A stretch of 64,000 nt of DNA, taken from assembly GCA_013399855.1 (NCBI GenBank), contig VXAY01005255.1, positions 122,114 to 186,113 of the forward strand. The letters are read 5' to 3'. A model generated the notes under the pieces. It was given only the letters and a program-made list of their open reading frames with translations, was not told the DNA's origin and searched no databases. A program made the translations under genes and the position numbers. Origin of the DNA: Oxyruncus cristatus (taxonomy: Eukaryota > Chordata > Aves > Passeriformes > Cotingidae). Positions within the stretch are counted from its first letter, which is position 1. Every line of letters begins with the position of its first letter. Below, piece by piece: positions 25,033-38,518 of the stretch.

Positions 25033-26574
25033 GTAATCACTTAAATATTCTTACACAATTTCTAACCTGCCTTTAATTACAAGTAACACTCCTTTCAGGA
25101 ATTGATGAGGATCTACTTCAAGTTGTGGACAGATGACTGTCTTCTTCCAGGAAAAGGAATAAGTGTCAGTCTCAGGTTTCTGAGAAACAATCCTGATGAG
25201 CCCAGCTTTGTCTGTTTAGTAAGGGAATGGTGGACATGCTTTAGTGGATTGGTTATTTTGCAATTCTTATGTTTATACATAGTGACAAAGATGTGCTAAT
25301 TACCTTATTCCTTCAACATCAAAATAATGGCCAAGGAACTCTGGTGTCCTAGGTCCTAGAGGATTCTTCCCGTTTTCTTCATGCTATTGCTTAGTCTTCT
25401 GTCAAATGAGTGCTCCAGTTTGAGATGTTAGGCACGGATTGTTACTGATTTTATTTTCTGGATGATGTGGATGTTTGAAGCCCAGACCTTTTTAATGGAT
25501 TAATTCAGTGTTCAATTGGACTGTTTGTTCAGTTTGGCTCTGACTTACTGGAAATCAAATTTAGGAAATTGGTAGAGTGCTTTCAGAAATAATTCAGTTT
25601 GATGCTGGCAATTGTGTGTACCTATTTTGTTCTCTGTGCTTTTCTCAGAAGTGTGATTTGGACAGTGGGAAATGTGTATGTATGTTTGACCTTTATCCAT
25701 CTAATAGTGTATTGCTCTACTGAAACAGTCATTTTTGAGTGCCACAGATGAAAATTCAAATCCCCAATTATAACTGAAAATGGTTTTAATTCTGTGAGCC
25801 AGTGTCCATTCAGGGAGGAATCAGTGGAAAAACAGAAGAACTATAAGTATTAAAATGCCTGTTGTCATCATATTTTTAAGCTTTCCTTGAAAAGTTTGTA
25901 TACTTTTTACTTGTATCAGAAAACTGTTTCTTAGTGTTTTCTAAGGTAAATTGCTCTATTTTCTTTTTCTTGATAGTCAGTCAAAAACTGTCGGTTGAGA
26001 GTATCAAGGAAACAGAATTAATTCTGAATTACTGGAATGCTGTGTTTTTCTTCGCTGTATTAGTTGCAGAAATTTTACTGCCTTCTAGTATGGTTTCTTT
26101 TCAAGGTGTAAAACCAGTTTCATTTGTTTTGCTTAAGGAGGTCTGAGCTATGAAGACTATTAGCATTGGACTGTTAGCATCTCTGTCTTCTGCAAGACTT
26201 GGAATAGGAGTGAAGTGTCCCCAACTGCACAATCTCTGTTTGCCTTAGACAAGCCGTATCGCTATACCCAAGTTTACCATAGCTAAATAACATCCTTCCT
26301 TTGAGGTGGTATGAAATTCTCTTTCATGTTGGGAATGGTTCTACAGAAGTGACTGCAAAGCAATGGAACATTTTAACATGGGAGCTGTTGTTTCTGTGCC
26401 CATGGAGAATTGTGTTTGCCCTGGAGGGGGATAAGTTACCCTCTCTGTCTTATCTCTGTGTCCACCTTTTTGAGAGCGATTCAACCTGCTTACTCACATA
26501 TCTGCTTTGGGCACTGCATGCCATGAATGCCTGGGAAAATCTGAAGGACCAAAGTTTACATTCTTGTTCTGCTG

Positions 26575-26594
26575 TAATATATATATATATATAA
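26575..26594. repeat. (AT)n microsatellite
   Basis: An uninterrupted run of about nine AT dinucleotides. Confidence 0.85.
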
Positions 26595-29117
26595 GTGTTC
26601 CCTAGATTTGCATTTCTCTTTCTTTATTCCATCCAATTTTATATCTTGCCTGCCTTACTATTTCTTTGACCATATTTTATATTTTCTTAAGTTCTTATAG
26701 TTTGTTTTGTAATTGCTACAGGGAGCTCTCTGAATGATTAATATGGTACATTAAATACTTCATCCTGAACTATGCTGTGCTTTTTCTGATTGATGCTATA
26801 TATTTCAGCTTCCTTCTGCAAGATGAAAAGTGTAGGTTTATTAAGCATTTTCTCTGGCTATTTGAAGGAAGGCCTTCTTCTCTGGTAGACTTCTGTTTCT
26901 CCTTCAACAGAAGGAGAGGCTGTATCTTTTAAATAGCTTTGTCTGTGGGGTATCCTAGCCTAAAATTCGTGAGACTGTTGCTGTCATTATTGTGTGCAAT
27001 AATGAAGGCTTATTTAAAAATACATTAGAACTTTGACCAACTCTTGTACTAAAAATAATGGCAAAAGTTTCTCTGCTCAAACATATGTGCAGTTTAAGTA
27101 CAGCAAGAAATGGTCGTAGTGTTAGGTTATGTAATCTTGCTAATAAGCTTAAAATTACTATCTGTGTCTTGTCTATGGCTTGTACCAACGACAAAAAAAG
27201 CACAAGACTTTACAAAAATGTTTTTATGAGAAAATTATATGAAAAATAATTTTTTAAAGGGGTTTTAGTATTTTTCTTGCTGTCTTTATTTCAGAAATCA
27301 AATTTAAAGTGTTTAAAAAGCATTGCTGGAAGCCATAGTCACAGACTGTAATCTTTCTGTGCCAAGCACCCTAAAATACTCTTCAAATACTGCTAATTTT
27401 TTAGTAGTTCAATCTCACTAATTTCTTGTAATTTCATTTTTTACTAGAAAACAAATTAGAAGGCTAATGGTCTTCTGCAAACAGCATCAACAGTGTAAAC
27501 AGATGAGTTAGTAAATATAGATGCATTATGGTTGCTAAATAAAGAGATCTGCATATTCATTTACTGTATGGGTATTTCTCAGTAATATAATTCTACACAG
27601 TAAATTTCCATACTGGAAGTTCAAGGAATTCTAAAATGTCTCAGCTGATGTGATATCTAATCACCAATTTAAATAATCACTAGAATTGCTTGACAGTAAA
27701 CCGTACAATTGTCCTTGTAACTGACATATGTCTGTGTTCTCCAATTTGTTAAAATAACTTTATTGCAGAATATTTTGCAGGTATTCATTAGGATGACTAA
27801 TAAATAGGCATGATTCATTCTACCCCTATACCTCAAAATCGTTTTATTCCCCCTCACTATGTAGCTAGTTCATAGGCTCATCACATGACTTGAAAACAAA
27901 CGATTCACATCTCATAAACCTGCTCTGTATGAGAATTTGCTGTCAGACTCTAGGTTTAAGAAACTATGAACTCGAGATGAAAATTGTTGTCTAGTATTTA
28001 CTAGGGTTTGTAATGAACATGGGAAACATGGTTTTGAAGTACTTAACATGATCGTAACAGAACAAGAGGCACGTATATACAGGTACTTCTGAATATGAGA
28101 GAAATTAAAATACTTTTCTGGTATCTGAACTGTTTTTTTCCTGTGGGGACATCTTATTTACAGTGAAGAAAATGCATCTTAGACTTGTTCTAAATATATC
28201 ACATATTATTGTCAGTCCACTTCATTAATCAGAGATTGCAGTTAGGACAGTCTTTTGTACAAACAGTAATCAGTGTGTACTGGAAAGAGTATAAACCCTT
28301 GATTTGACCAAAAACGTCAGAAGGACAAATAATTTCAGGAAGAATTGGATGACGCTATAGGTATGCAAAAGCATTTTGCTATTTCTGTACACTGCTGATT
28401 ACATCTGACTACCTAATAATTACCCAGCCATTTGTTCTTAGAGCACTAGGCCACTTTCTTGTGTATTACCTATTTAAATCTTACTCTGTTGTGTCACGTA
28501 TATACAGTTCACTTAAGCTAGAAAACTTGTATATCTTGATTAACTTTTGCTGTCACCGTGTCATCTCTCTATGTAAACAGTGGCTGCTAAATCATGTTGA
28601 TTCTCAATGGTGTTTCCTCTGTGCTCCTTTTGTGGAGAATCTTTATTTCTTTGGAAGAGTTTCTGGTTGGGTCAGTGTGACTCAAGCACCCAGCAAGGTA
28701 CCATCCTGTGTCCTGGTAAGAACAAAGCCTCGGCAAGTTAAGCAGTGGGTGTACATACTGGGTCAAACCTTGCTGGACCTGTTCTGTAGGTATTAACATT
28801 GCAGTGCCATATGTAAAACTTCTCCACAAAATAAACAAGCCTGTATTTTCACCTCTTCTTGCTCTGGGCCTGAACTATGGTTCTCTTTGATAAGCAGCTC
28901 TCTTGATAGAAAACAAAAGAGTATTTTGTCTGCCATGCTCTTAACCCAGATGTATTAGCATCAGCCCAGCTATACAGATGTTTCATGGTTTCGGCTAATT
29001 GTTGAAAACTTGTGAGCTGTCCCTTCCTGGAGCTGCCCTGGAGAGTGTCTTCCTAGTCCTCAAAAGATCTGACTGTGCATCTTGAGTTGGAGAAAGACTG
29101 GTAGATCTTGCTATATT

Positions 29118-29157
29118 ACATACATACATACATATGTATGTATATATATATATATTT
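29118..29157. repeat. CATA / TATG / TA compound microsatellite
   Basis: Four CATA-type units, a central catatg, then TATG and (TA)n. The two halves are partly reverse complementary, so the tract is self-complementary. Confidence 0.85.
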
Positions 29158-31194
29158 AAAAAAATAAAAGCTAGACAAAGCTGTTGTGCCAAAAGATACA
29201 TTATCTTCACCAAAGAATAAAGGCCTCCACAGATGGTAGCCTTGTTTTTGGACGTCTCACTCAAAACTGATCAGGGTGAACACACCTTCTAGATAGACTG
29301 CCAACTCTTGTATCTGAAAAGGGAATTTGACCTGTCAGTGGGAATTTGAGATATTTAAGCTGTTACTGCAGTCCCAGCTTCTTTGACAGCTAAGTTTTGG
29401 TACACAGAGAGAGTATGGACTGCTGATACTGGGCACCAGTGTTGGATTTTATGCTCTTCTTTCCATGTCAGTGACTAGCAAAGTTTTTCTAAGGAATTAA
29501 ACCAGTGATAAAAAAATCTTTCTTCGATCTAAGAAAAGATCTTTGACATGAATTGAAAGCTTCAATGTACCCAAGACAAATATAGTATCTCAGCACAAAG
29601 ATAAAATTCAGGATTGTGCTCTTTTCTCAAGTCCTAGACTTGAATGACTGAAATGGTTCTCTAAGATACTTTCTGAGATGCACCTGGGCCACAGTAACTA
29701 CTTGATGCTTCTGGTAAGGGAATTACTAGTAGCCAGAGTTGTATCTGATCTCCTTGGGGACGTCTAGGGTATTTGTAAGATGGAAAGTATCAGTAATAAT
29801 CTTATTTCAGAAGCATTGCAACAGGTGACTTCGTATCTGTATGACTGACTGAATTGACACTTTTGAGTTTTGGACAACACTGTCAAATTTTTCTATGGTG
29901 GTCTACCTTGACCTAAAAATAATGAGGACAAATTCCTTCTGTCTTCCAAATGAAGAGCACATATTGTTGAAGGGTACTTTTGACTGTCTGTCTTCTGGAA
30001 AACAAACCTTTGCAACGATTTACGGGCCCCCTCAAGGACAAGGAAAAGTTTTCCATGTTGCAAGGTCGTATATGCTGCTTTCTTTCAGACCCTACAAACC
30101 AGGCTGCATCTGCAGTATGCAGAGGACTAGTAGGAGGCTGTATGACACTATCATAACTTGCGTCTGAATGTCCTGTTTTGAGTTGTCCTTTGATGGTTTT
30201 TGCTCTTCTGGCCTTCTCAAGAGCTAAAGTGGTTCTTTGATGCAGTGTTGTGTTTCACAGCACAATCCACAGCCCTCACGACTGCGGGGCTGACATGCAG
30301 GGCACAAGGGCAGGGAGAAACCAGAGGAGTGTATTTGTATTCCTGCTATTGCTGCCAAATGCTTTTGCACTGTGAAACCCTGTCCTTGCCTGGATTGGGT
30401 TAATCACAGAAATTACTAGAGAGAGAAAGGTATTTCTTGCCTGTGTGGTAAAGTGGGGGCTTTGAATAAGGGAGGGATGAAGTCATTAGCTCATGTAGGA
30501 CACGGGCTACATTTTGCTTATGTAATATTAGATGGCTATGTCATGACAGTATTCTCATTCCTGTTTTTTGCTTTGCATCTAGTTCTTATGTTCCCTGTAT
30601 TTAACTTGAACTCACTGCTTCAGATTTGAAAGCAGACACTGTATTCCTGAAAATAATTTTTTTTCAGCTGCATTTGTTGAACTCTAAAAGATATTATTAC
30701 CTTTTTCCACAGGCTTTATTTATGTCCCTATGCTACTTCAACCACTGGAAGCCACTGCTGCACTTCTATTCCTAAGGGCTTTTTTTTTTTTCACTGAATA
30801 AATATCCCAAAATAGGTCCAAATGCCACTTTAGTGGCTGTTTTTTCCTATGTAAGTTTTAGTGCCTTGTATATGGGTAATTATATTCATGTGTACTTTCA
30901 CTATATCAAGGCAAATACACGTTTTCTTTGCCTTTTCTGAAGGCTGTGATTTTGCATTGTTTGTTATTATTTGAAATGCATGGTAAAATTATCCCACGCC
31001 TGTTCTACAGGGATGATGAAAGATCAAATAAAATTGTAATAATTAGTAAGCAGTGAAATGATCACACAATGGTTGTTTCCCAAGGATTTTTTTTCCTTTT
31101 TTTGAAAGGTGGTCTTGAATAAGTTAAATGAAATCTACTAGAAGTAAATCTTAAGAATTAAGATCTGGATAATCCAACAGCCTGGATAAACTAC

Positions 31195-31587
31195 CAAGAT
31201 GGTGAAAGACCTCAGGGGCAAGACTTAGGCGGAGCAGCTGAGGTCACTTGGTTTGTTAAACTTAGAAGAGAAGACTGAGGGGAGGGGACAGCAGAGGGGG
31301 AGGTGCTGATCTCATCTCTCGGGTGACTAGTGACAGGACCCATGGAAATGGTATAAAGCTGCATCAGGGGAAGTTCAGACTGGACATTAAGAGAATTCAC
31401 TGAGAGAGTGGTCAGTCATGAGAACAGGCTCCCCATGGGAGCAGTCATGGCACCAAGCCTGTCAGAGTTGAAGAGGTGTCTGGACTATGCCCTTAGTCAT
31501 ATTGTTTAGTTTTAGGTAGACCTGTGAGTGGCATTGGTGTTGACGATCCTTGTGGGTCCTTTCTAACTTGAGATATTCTACGATTGC
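31195..31587 (+). mobile_element. CR1 LINE 3' fragment, sense orientation
   Basis: Diverged CR1 in the + orientation. A 'gcggagcagctgagg' ORF2-tail word occurs near 31230, followed by 'aagttcagactggacatta' near 31370. It ends with 'gtgggtcctttctaacttg' and a degenerate 'atattctacgatt' tail. Orientation is the same as the host gene. Confidence 0.85.
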
Positions 31588-34500
31588 ACCTTTTTTCTTT
31601 TTCTATGCATCTGCCACTTAGGACAGTAAATAAACCTTCGGTCTTAAATGCCATGGGTTTCCCTATGTTTTGAGAAACAGTCCACCCTCTGCCATTGTTC
31701 AAAGTATGAGGTAAAGATTTAACAGTATAAAAGGGTTGATTCTTAAAACTAGAAGTCATGGGTTTGTATGACAGTTGGCTATCTGTTAATCAGAACTTTC
31801 TAACCTTGTTTTGTCTGCTAGCTAATATATTCTGCTGCTTTGCTGTGCACACACTCATAAAAATCAATAAAAAAGATTGGAAAGTTCACTGCTGCTCCGT
31901 TCTTTCTGTGTTTGTTATGAATAACAATGTTTGTTCAGATAAACCCTAGAATAATTGCAAACTTTGAAGCGCAAGCTCTCTTGCACTAGAGAAAAGTACT
32001 TTATAGAGTTCTAGTACGGTATTCTACAACAGCTGACGAAATTTTAAAACTTATTTCACTGAAAGTCTGAAACTTCAGTGTGTTCCACAACAGACTCTGA
32101 GGCTTTTTTTTGAGAGGTTCATCAAAGCATCAAAATATTCATTTCTTGTCAAAATTGCTGATATGAGGAGTTATGCCTTAGATATAGCTATGTTCGCAAG
32201 CTTATGACACTCCACAGATCTCTTAAGCTAAAATCTTCTTTCCTTGCTGAAAGTTTAGATGGGCTCAAGGGGATGCTAACGAGATATCTTGAAGATGAGT
32301 CTACTGAGGAATATTAAATACATAGAATCACATCTGTCTCAGGAAGTAACCTGAAGGTAGTTGCAGCGTGGGAGATAGAGGAGGCAGGTGTTGTGTATGC
32401 TTGTCCTGTTCTTACTCTTTGCTGTGTATTTGTTCATTGCTGCCTCTGCTGGAAGCAAGATGCCGATGGGGATCAATCTTCGTTCTTTATGAACAGTTAA
32501 AGGAAGATGTCTCACTCCAAGTGTTATTGCATTCTCTTGGAGATCAGTAATTTCATATGCCTAGGAAGAAAGAACAGGCCAAAAGATTTGAACTGCTGAT
32601 ACAGAAATCACAACCCTTGCTTATTTCATCATGAGGTTCCCAGAGATCCACTCACCAGGACAAACTTGTTTGTAATGCTTCAGGTGATTCATGGGTTTCT
32701 TTGTGGCTGGCAGTGTTAACTCTTTGGTTGGAGACTAACACAATTTTGCATTTAATTGCTTTAAAGGGATTTGTTCTTAAAATGTTCATTTATGTTTCTT
32801 TTTCATGGGTCTGAAACTGCAGGAGGTTATTTAATCTTCAACCTTAAGAGTTTTACTAAGAAAAAATTACAGTTTTGATAGTGCCTTCAGATTTGGTAGA
32901 TAAAAACATCCATAACTGTAGTCTTAGATGTTGTGCATGGGATCACCAGTGACATTTCTTTTCAATAGTTAAAAGCAGCACTGATACCATGAAGCAGATT
33001 TTAAGTTCATCATATCTGTTATAAAGTTGACCTAGTATCTACCAGATGATGTTCACTGGAAGCCTAAAGAACATTGTCTTTCAAAGGTGGCTTCTTTTTA
33101 TTAATCTGGATTTGTCTTGTCATGTTTAAGGTTCTTGGAGACAAGCAGTCTTGTGTCCTGAAGGTTGATAAAGAGGACCTTATGTCTTATTTTGTCAAGG
33201 CAGTAAACACTTTCTTCCTTTTAAAAGGGGGAATAGATTTTGGTCAATAATACATTTTTTTTCTATTCCTTATAAATTACTAACTGAATTTATTGATACT
33301 GCTTGAAAGATCCTTAGATTTAATCTAGCTATTCCAGATTTCCTTCCATTGTTACCCTGCAGAGCCTTCTATCTACCTAACTCTTGCCTTGGGTATAGTC
33401 ACAGCTTGATGGAATTTATTACATGGTTTCATACTTATTTCATGATGTTGTGTGAATTTATTATGAAGTGCCACTTTCCTGAGATATGTCTACAGCAAAA
33501 GGGTGTTGGCAAAGATTCTGTTTAGTGTTAGACTGGGCAAAGTTCTGATGTGGAATGAGGACAGTCGACCTGCTATCCTGAGGACAAGAGTTTTGTGTTG
33601 AAATCCTGGTTCTGAATCTCAGATGCTGCTGGTAGATATAAATATAATTGCGTGTTTAGAAATGATGGCAGAATACCAGGTTTTTAATGCATTTGATCTT
33701 GTGAAAAACAGCATCAACTCTTCTCCATGTTCTTGTTCACTCTGAAAGTGGCATCTCCTTTTGCACTACAGTGATGCAGTGATTGTTGATTCAGAAGGAA
33801 TGGTTACCTACTAAACCAGCAGTTGTATTTGCTGTTATCTTGTGTTCAGAGCAGCTGAACAAGACCAGACCTTCTTGACTTTGTGTGACAGAAACCCAGA
33901 TTACAGTATGAGATTGGAAGACTACAAGCTTCATCTTTTTAATGTGACCCTATTGTGATTGCAGCTCTGACTGGGAAACTGCCAACCTTTTGTGTGAAGG
34001 ACACAAACAAATAGTGGGAATTGGGGGAAAGAACCTCCTATCCAGACTTTTTTTTTGTCCTGACTGTGATGCTTTCTGTGTAAGTGTGTAAGGTTTTAAA
34101 AGCAGTAGCAAGGCCTTATGGTACTCTACAAAATAGGTCAAAGCTATGTTCACTCTAAGGAGACCTGCACTAAGGCACAGGCTTGTGATCAAATATGTGA
34201 TTCCAGTTGGGATGAAGTTTCACATTTTTTTTAATCTTTGGAATACTGTATAGAAACTAGCTGTGTTTCTGCTGTGTGTGTGCATAGATATATTTATATA
34301 TAAAGCCTGTATTTTTCCATGCAGTGACAGTATGGACTGTTTTACAAATATTGGAGTTATTAATACTGAACTGGTGGCATGCAACTGAAAATGTAAATTT
34401 TTCTTTTTCATATGATGACTGAACTGAAATTTCTGTATTTTTAGTCTTTAAAAGGTTTTGAAAAGAGAGAGAAAGAAATGCTTCAGTTAAAGATGGGTAT

Positions 34501-35585
34501 ACTAAAACTATTTTTAGGTAGTCACTATGTCACTGATTTGCAAGTGTTGTGCAAACAAGAAAAAGTTATGTCTTTAACTCCATTCTATTAATTAAATGTG
34601 CACGAACAATTCATATATGTATTTTAAACACTTAGTGATTATCAAGGTCCATATGGATTTGAGTCTCCTTGTATGGAATTCACTACAAGGTGAGTTTTAA
34701 GTTGTGAATACCTTATCTGCTGATTAGAACTTCTGTCCAGCACTGGGCATAGCACTTATGAAGAAAATACATAGGAAAAAATTATGATAAATGCTTTTTA
34801 TTCACATATTCTTGTGGTATTTAGAACCTGCTTTTAGAAGAAACCCACTATTGTTGTCCTTTTTGAAAAGTGTGCCTCATTGGCATTATGTTGGATTTCA
34901 TAAAACTAATGTTTAAAAATAGAAATGGTGATTTTTAAGATCCAGTGGTAATCACCTTTATCAAACAAGATTAACAATTCTATAGAAATGCTTGGGAGGG
35001 ATTTATTCTCTGTGTGTAATCCTTTAATGATACCCTGCAATACAAATTCATCAGAAAAAGTATGAACTGTTCTTTGTTTCTAGCATTTCAAAGGCAGCTC
35101 TTTCTTCAGAATCCTCATGAGCCACCAGAATCCGGGTTGATTTATAGACTAAATTTGCTTTTCAAAAACATAAATAGTACGTCAAATCATTAATAAGTGT
35201 AACGAAGGTCAGGGTTTTGAGTCACACGAGTTACAAACTCTTTTCCTGGAATTCATGTGTACAGCCAGGTTGAATACAGAAACATTCAGTGATGATTTCA
35301 TCATAAAGTGCATGAGAGGTAGCAAGAAAATACCAACAATTGTCTGTTAAGTACAGATATGAGGTAAATATTATTCCCTTCTGTTTACAAAAATAAAAGC
35401 TTCTTCTCATATTAGATATGTCATAGTTACATTTGTGATGTGTTCTTGCATTACTCCAATAGCTTACACACTGGAAGTGATTTTCAAGGACAGCTACCTG
35501 CAGTGTTTACACTTCGCTGTTTTGAAATGTTCCTCCAGGTACTGTTAAGGGTTCTATTAATTTTTTATGTTTGTTTTTTTTCCAG

Positions 35586-35632
35586 ACTGATCTTGATTAT
35601 GTTAACAGTGTTGTTGCAAGCCTGGAAAAAGA
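35586..35632 (+). CDS. MGAT4A: MGAT4A 47-nt exon, catalytic domain (residues 180-195)
   Basis: A very short exon, preceded by a long T-rich tract and ttccag and followed by the strong donor gtaagt. It encodes TDLDYVNSVVASLEK and splits the next Glu codon (phase 2). It matches human TDIDYVHGVVANLEKE with conservative changes. Skipping it (47 nt, not a multiple of three) would shift the frame. Confidence 0.95.
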
Positions 35633-36246
35633 GTAAGTTGTAGTTTTATAGGGGGAGAGGGAGTTCTTATCCTGTTGATGGGTTTGCGTTTTGATTTTTC
35701 CTTAATCAGGTTGTGATAAGTAATTTAAAAAAAAACAAAACCAAAACACTCTAGAAATAAGAGATTATACCTTTTTGTTTCTTGGGGCTTTGGACTTTTG
35801 AACAAAAAAGTAATAGATGACAAAGTAAGAGGCAGTGAATCAGTTAAATTGTAGAACAGTAAGTAGTATTGAATTATTTGGTGCAGCATAAACAGATTTA
35901 TGTTTATTTTGTTTTAACATGAATGGAAATTTGTGACATTGTGTTAAGGCCTTGTATTCTGTATGTTCAAAGAGAACTATAGAAAAAAAAATCACTAGGT
36001 TGTGAAAAAAGAAGGGCAAAAGAAATGTTTAGGATGTAGTTTGATTCTGATTGGTAAGAGGTGATAGTGCTCTGAAGGAGATGCTAAGGAAAACAGTACT
36101 TTTTGATATACTGCTTCTGTTTTACATGCCTTGTTTGAATAAGTTGTTTTTGTAACCAGACAGGATAACTGTACCAACAGAAAGCCAGCAGGATGTCTGC
36201 AGAACTCAGGATCTCTCATGTGACTTTACAGTGTTTCTGTTGACAG
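35633..36246 (+). other. MGAT4A: MGAT4A intron, 614 bp
   Basis: Short phase 2 intron, AT-rich, with a gtaagt donor and a gttgacag acceptor. I see no repeat or other feature. Confidence 0.92.
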
Positions 36247-36360
36247 GTTTTCTACAGAGATCAATTCTGGCTTGGTGGAAGTAATAGCCCCTCCTGCATC
36301 TTACTATCCCGACTTGACCAACTTGAAAGAGACATTTGGAGACTCAAAAGAGAGAGTGAG
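36247..36360 (+). CDS. MGAT4A: MGAT4A coding exon, catalytic domain (residues 195-233)
   Basis: A 114-nt exon, phase 2 in and phase 2 out. It encodes [20 protein letters not shown] followed by [17 protein letters not shown], a segment nearly identical to human MGAT4A and diagnostic for GT54. The donor is gtaagt. Confidence 0.97.
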
Positions 36361-36973
36361 GTAAGTTTATTCCTCCAGATCTTTTCCCATCTCCTCCCAC
36401 ACCCACACTTTCGTTGTTTATAAAATGGCAAGTGGGATGGTGAATTCTTGAAATGTTTTCTTACTGTAATTCTTGCAAGTGTGGGGATGCTAAAAGTGCT
36501 CTGTGAATCCATCTCATTCCAGCTGATTGTATTCTGTGCGCAATCAGAGCCTATGTTTGGATGAATTAATTTAGTGTTAAATTTTGGGAGGAGAACTGAG
36601 ATTTGATGTACTTAAATTCCGGTATGAAGACTCTTCTGTTTGCTGTTTTTCTTCCTGAAATACTTCCAGTAAAACTCAATAGTTCCTGCTAAGTTGCCAA
36701 TTAAAATGCACATGTGTTTTTTGTGAAATGCCAGGTAGCTTTCCCAAAATCAGATTCAAATTGAACCAGTTTTATGTCTGTATTAAAGCATAAGGTGAAA
36801 GCTTTATTCCTTTTTTGCAGGCAGAGGATTTCCTGAGGGAACAATGCCAAAAAGCAGCTGTCCTAATATTTCACTCATATGCCTCATTCTTCATAGTGAG
36901 ATTTACATTATATTGCCAGTGTGTATTGAAATAACCTTTTTTCAGAAACCTTAAGCTTTTGATTTAATTTCAG
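36361..36973 (+). other. MGAT4A: MGAT4A intron, 613 bp
   Basis: Phase 2 intron with no recognisable repeat. The acceptor is tttaatttcag. Confidence 0.92.
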
Positions 36974-37049
36974 ATGGAGAACAAAACAAAACTTGGATTA
37001 TTGTTTTCTTATGATGTATGCCCAGAAAAAGGGGGTTTATTACATTCAG
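36974..37049 (+). CDS. MGAT4A: MGAT4A coding exon, catalytic domain (residues 233-258)
   Basis: A 76-nt exon encoding [20 protein letters not shown] then VYYIQ. It lies immediately before the acidic metal-binding motif, which opens the next exon. It ends in phase 0 with a gtaaat donor. Confidence 0.97.
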
Positions 37050-38403
37050 GTAAATGTCTTTTCTTTATTTTGAGACAAGTTTTGAAATGAGTTTCCAGAA
37101 ATTACGCTCTTGGACACATCAGAAAGACTTACACAGAACAGAGATAACTTGATCCCATAGTTTAAGGAGGGCATTAAGTATGGTGGTTATGGTTTATGAG
37201 GAAGTAATTTGAGAAGGACACTGTCTCACTGTCTCTGAAAGAAAAAGTAATTTGTCCTTTGTGACTTAAGATGCTTAGCAAAAAAAGTGAAGGAATCCAA
37301 ACAGATTAACTACCCTTTTTTCCTTGTCCCCCAAATGAATTATTGTTGAGTTGCTTAGGCAAAAAAATGCCTAGAGTTTTTAGTGGAAATCAAGCAAAAA
37401 TCCATGTTTTACTTTTCTTTTGAAGGCAAGTGCAGTGTCACTTTAATATGACTGAGTATAGACACATTTTTCTTTTTTAAAGAGATTTCCAAGAACAGAG
37501 TTAAGCAGTTCTTCTTTAATTTAGCTCAGAGTTGTTCCTATCATGTGTTTCTGCTTTGAAGTAGAAGTCTTACCTACAGGTATTGTGGATTTAGTAACTG
37601 CACTAATGATCTTTATTTAGATTTTGTGACTGTGTCCTTGGGGTGTAAAGTCCCGCACATCTCATCTAGTTTTCATAAAGCTATGCTGACTGCTCTCTCA
37701 GAGCTCAGGTCTCTTGGAAGCTGTGCAGCCAACAACATAAGACAGTCTTGTTTGATACTGAATATTAATGCCAGCACGTGGGGGAGAGCGTGAATGCACT
37801 GGGAGAAAGGACAGGAGAAGCAAGACCCTTAATGCAACGATGGCCTGCACTTACGAATTTAAGGGATTGTAACACCCCATGTTGGCAGTTCTGCTGCCTG
37901 GACTAGGTGGTTAGTTTAGAATATGCAGCTGTGCTTTTATTGGACAGTTAAACCCAGGTAAAATGAATCGTGCTTCTGTAGACAGGGTCTCAGCTTCTTG
38001 TCTCAGAGAAGAAACTCTTTCAGTGCTGTTAGGTTTGTGAGGAAAGAGAGTCATGTTTCTGTACAAATAATACAGATATTCTGCTTATTCTCCTAAAGAT
38101 GTCATTTAGACTGGCATTATTTCATGGATGATTTTCCTCTGAAGAAAGAAGCTGGAAAAGCGATGTTATAAGCTAAGAAGTTGAGATATATTTGTGGATT
38201 CTTACTGCACGAGGATTCTGTATTGGTTCTCCACAAAGAGGCAGACTGATCCCTACAATAGTTATTCCAGTGCTAGGATTAGAGATATATGGCTCTGTGT
38301 TAACAAGATATGATAAATCAGTGTTTCCTAGCTGTACTTTTTCCTATGGCTTTGAGGCTTTTTTTTTTTTATTTATGTTGATATCACTGCTACCTTCCTC
38401 TAG
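37050..38403 (+). other. MGAT4A: MGAT4A intron, 1.35 kb
   Basis: Phase 0 intron without a recognisable repeat family. A T11 tract near 38360-38370 and CT-rich sequence precede the cctctag acceptor. Confidence 0.9.
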
Positions 38404-38518
38404 CTTGAAGATGACATCGTTGTCAAGCAGAATTATTTCAGCACAATAAAAAATTTTGCGCTTCAGCTCGCTTCTGAAGATTGGATGATTCTAGAATTTT
38501 CTCAGCTGGGTTTCATTG
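38404..38518 (+). CDS. MGAT4A: MGAT4A coding exon with acidic EDD motif (residues 259-297)
   Basis: A 115-nt exon starting [12 protein letters not shown]. The EDD at residues 260-262 is the DxD-like acidic motif expected to coordinate the divalent metal and UDP-GlcNAc in this family. It continues ...[14 protein letters not shown] and ends with the first base of a Gly codon (phase 1, donor gtaaga). Catalytic residues look intact. Confidence 0.97.

Larger units (their letters stand above)
25033..35585 (+). other. MGAT4A: MGAT4A intron, 10.55 kb
   Basis: Phase 0 intron. It contains a sense CR1 fragment (31195-31587), (AT)n at about 26575-26594, a CATA/TA microsatellite at 29118-29157, and otherwise AT-rich unique sequence. 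No additional exon can be supported. The 3' end has a strong T-rich polypyrimidine tract leading into ttccag. Confidence 0.9.
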
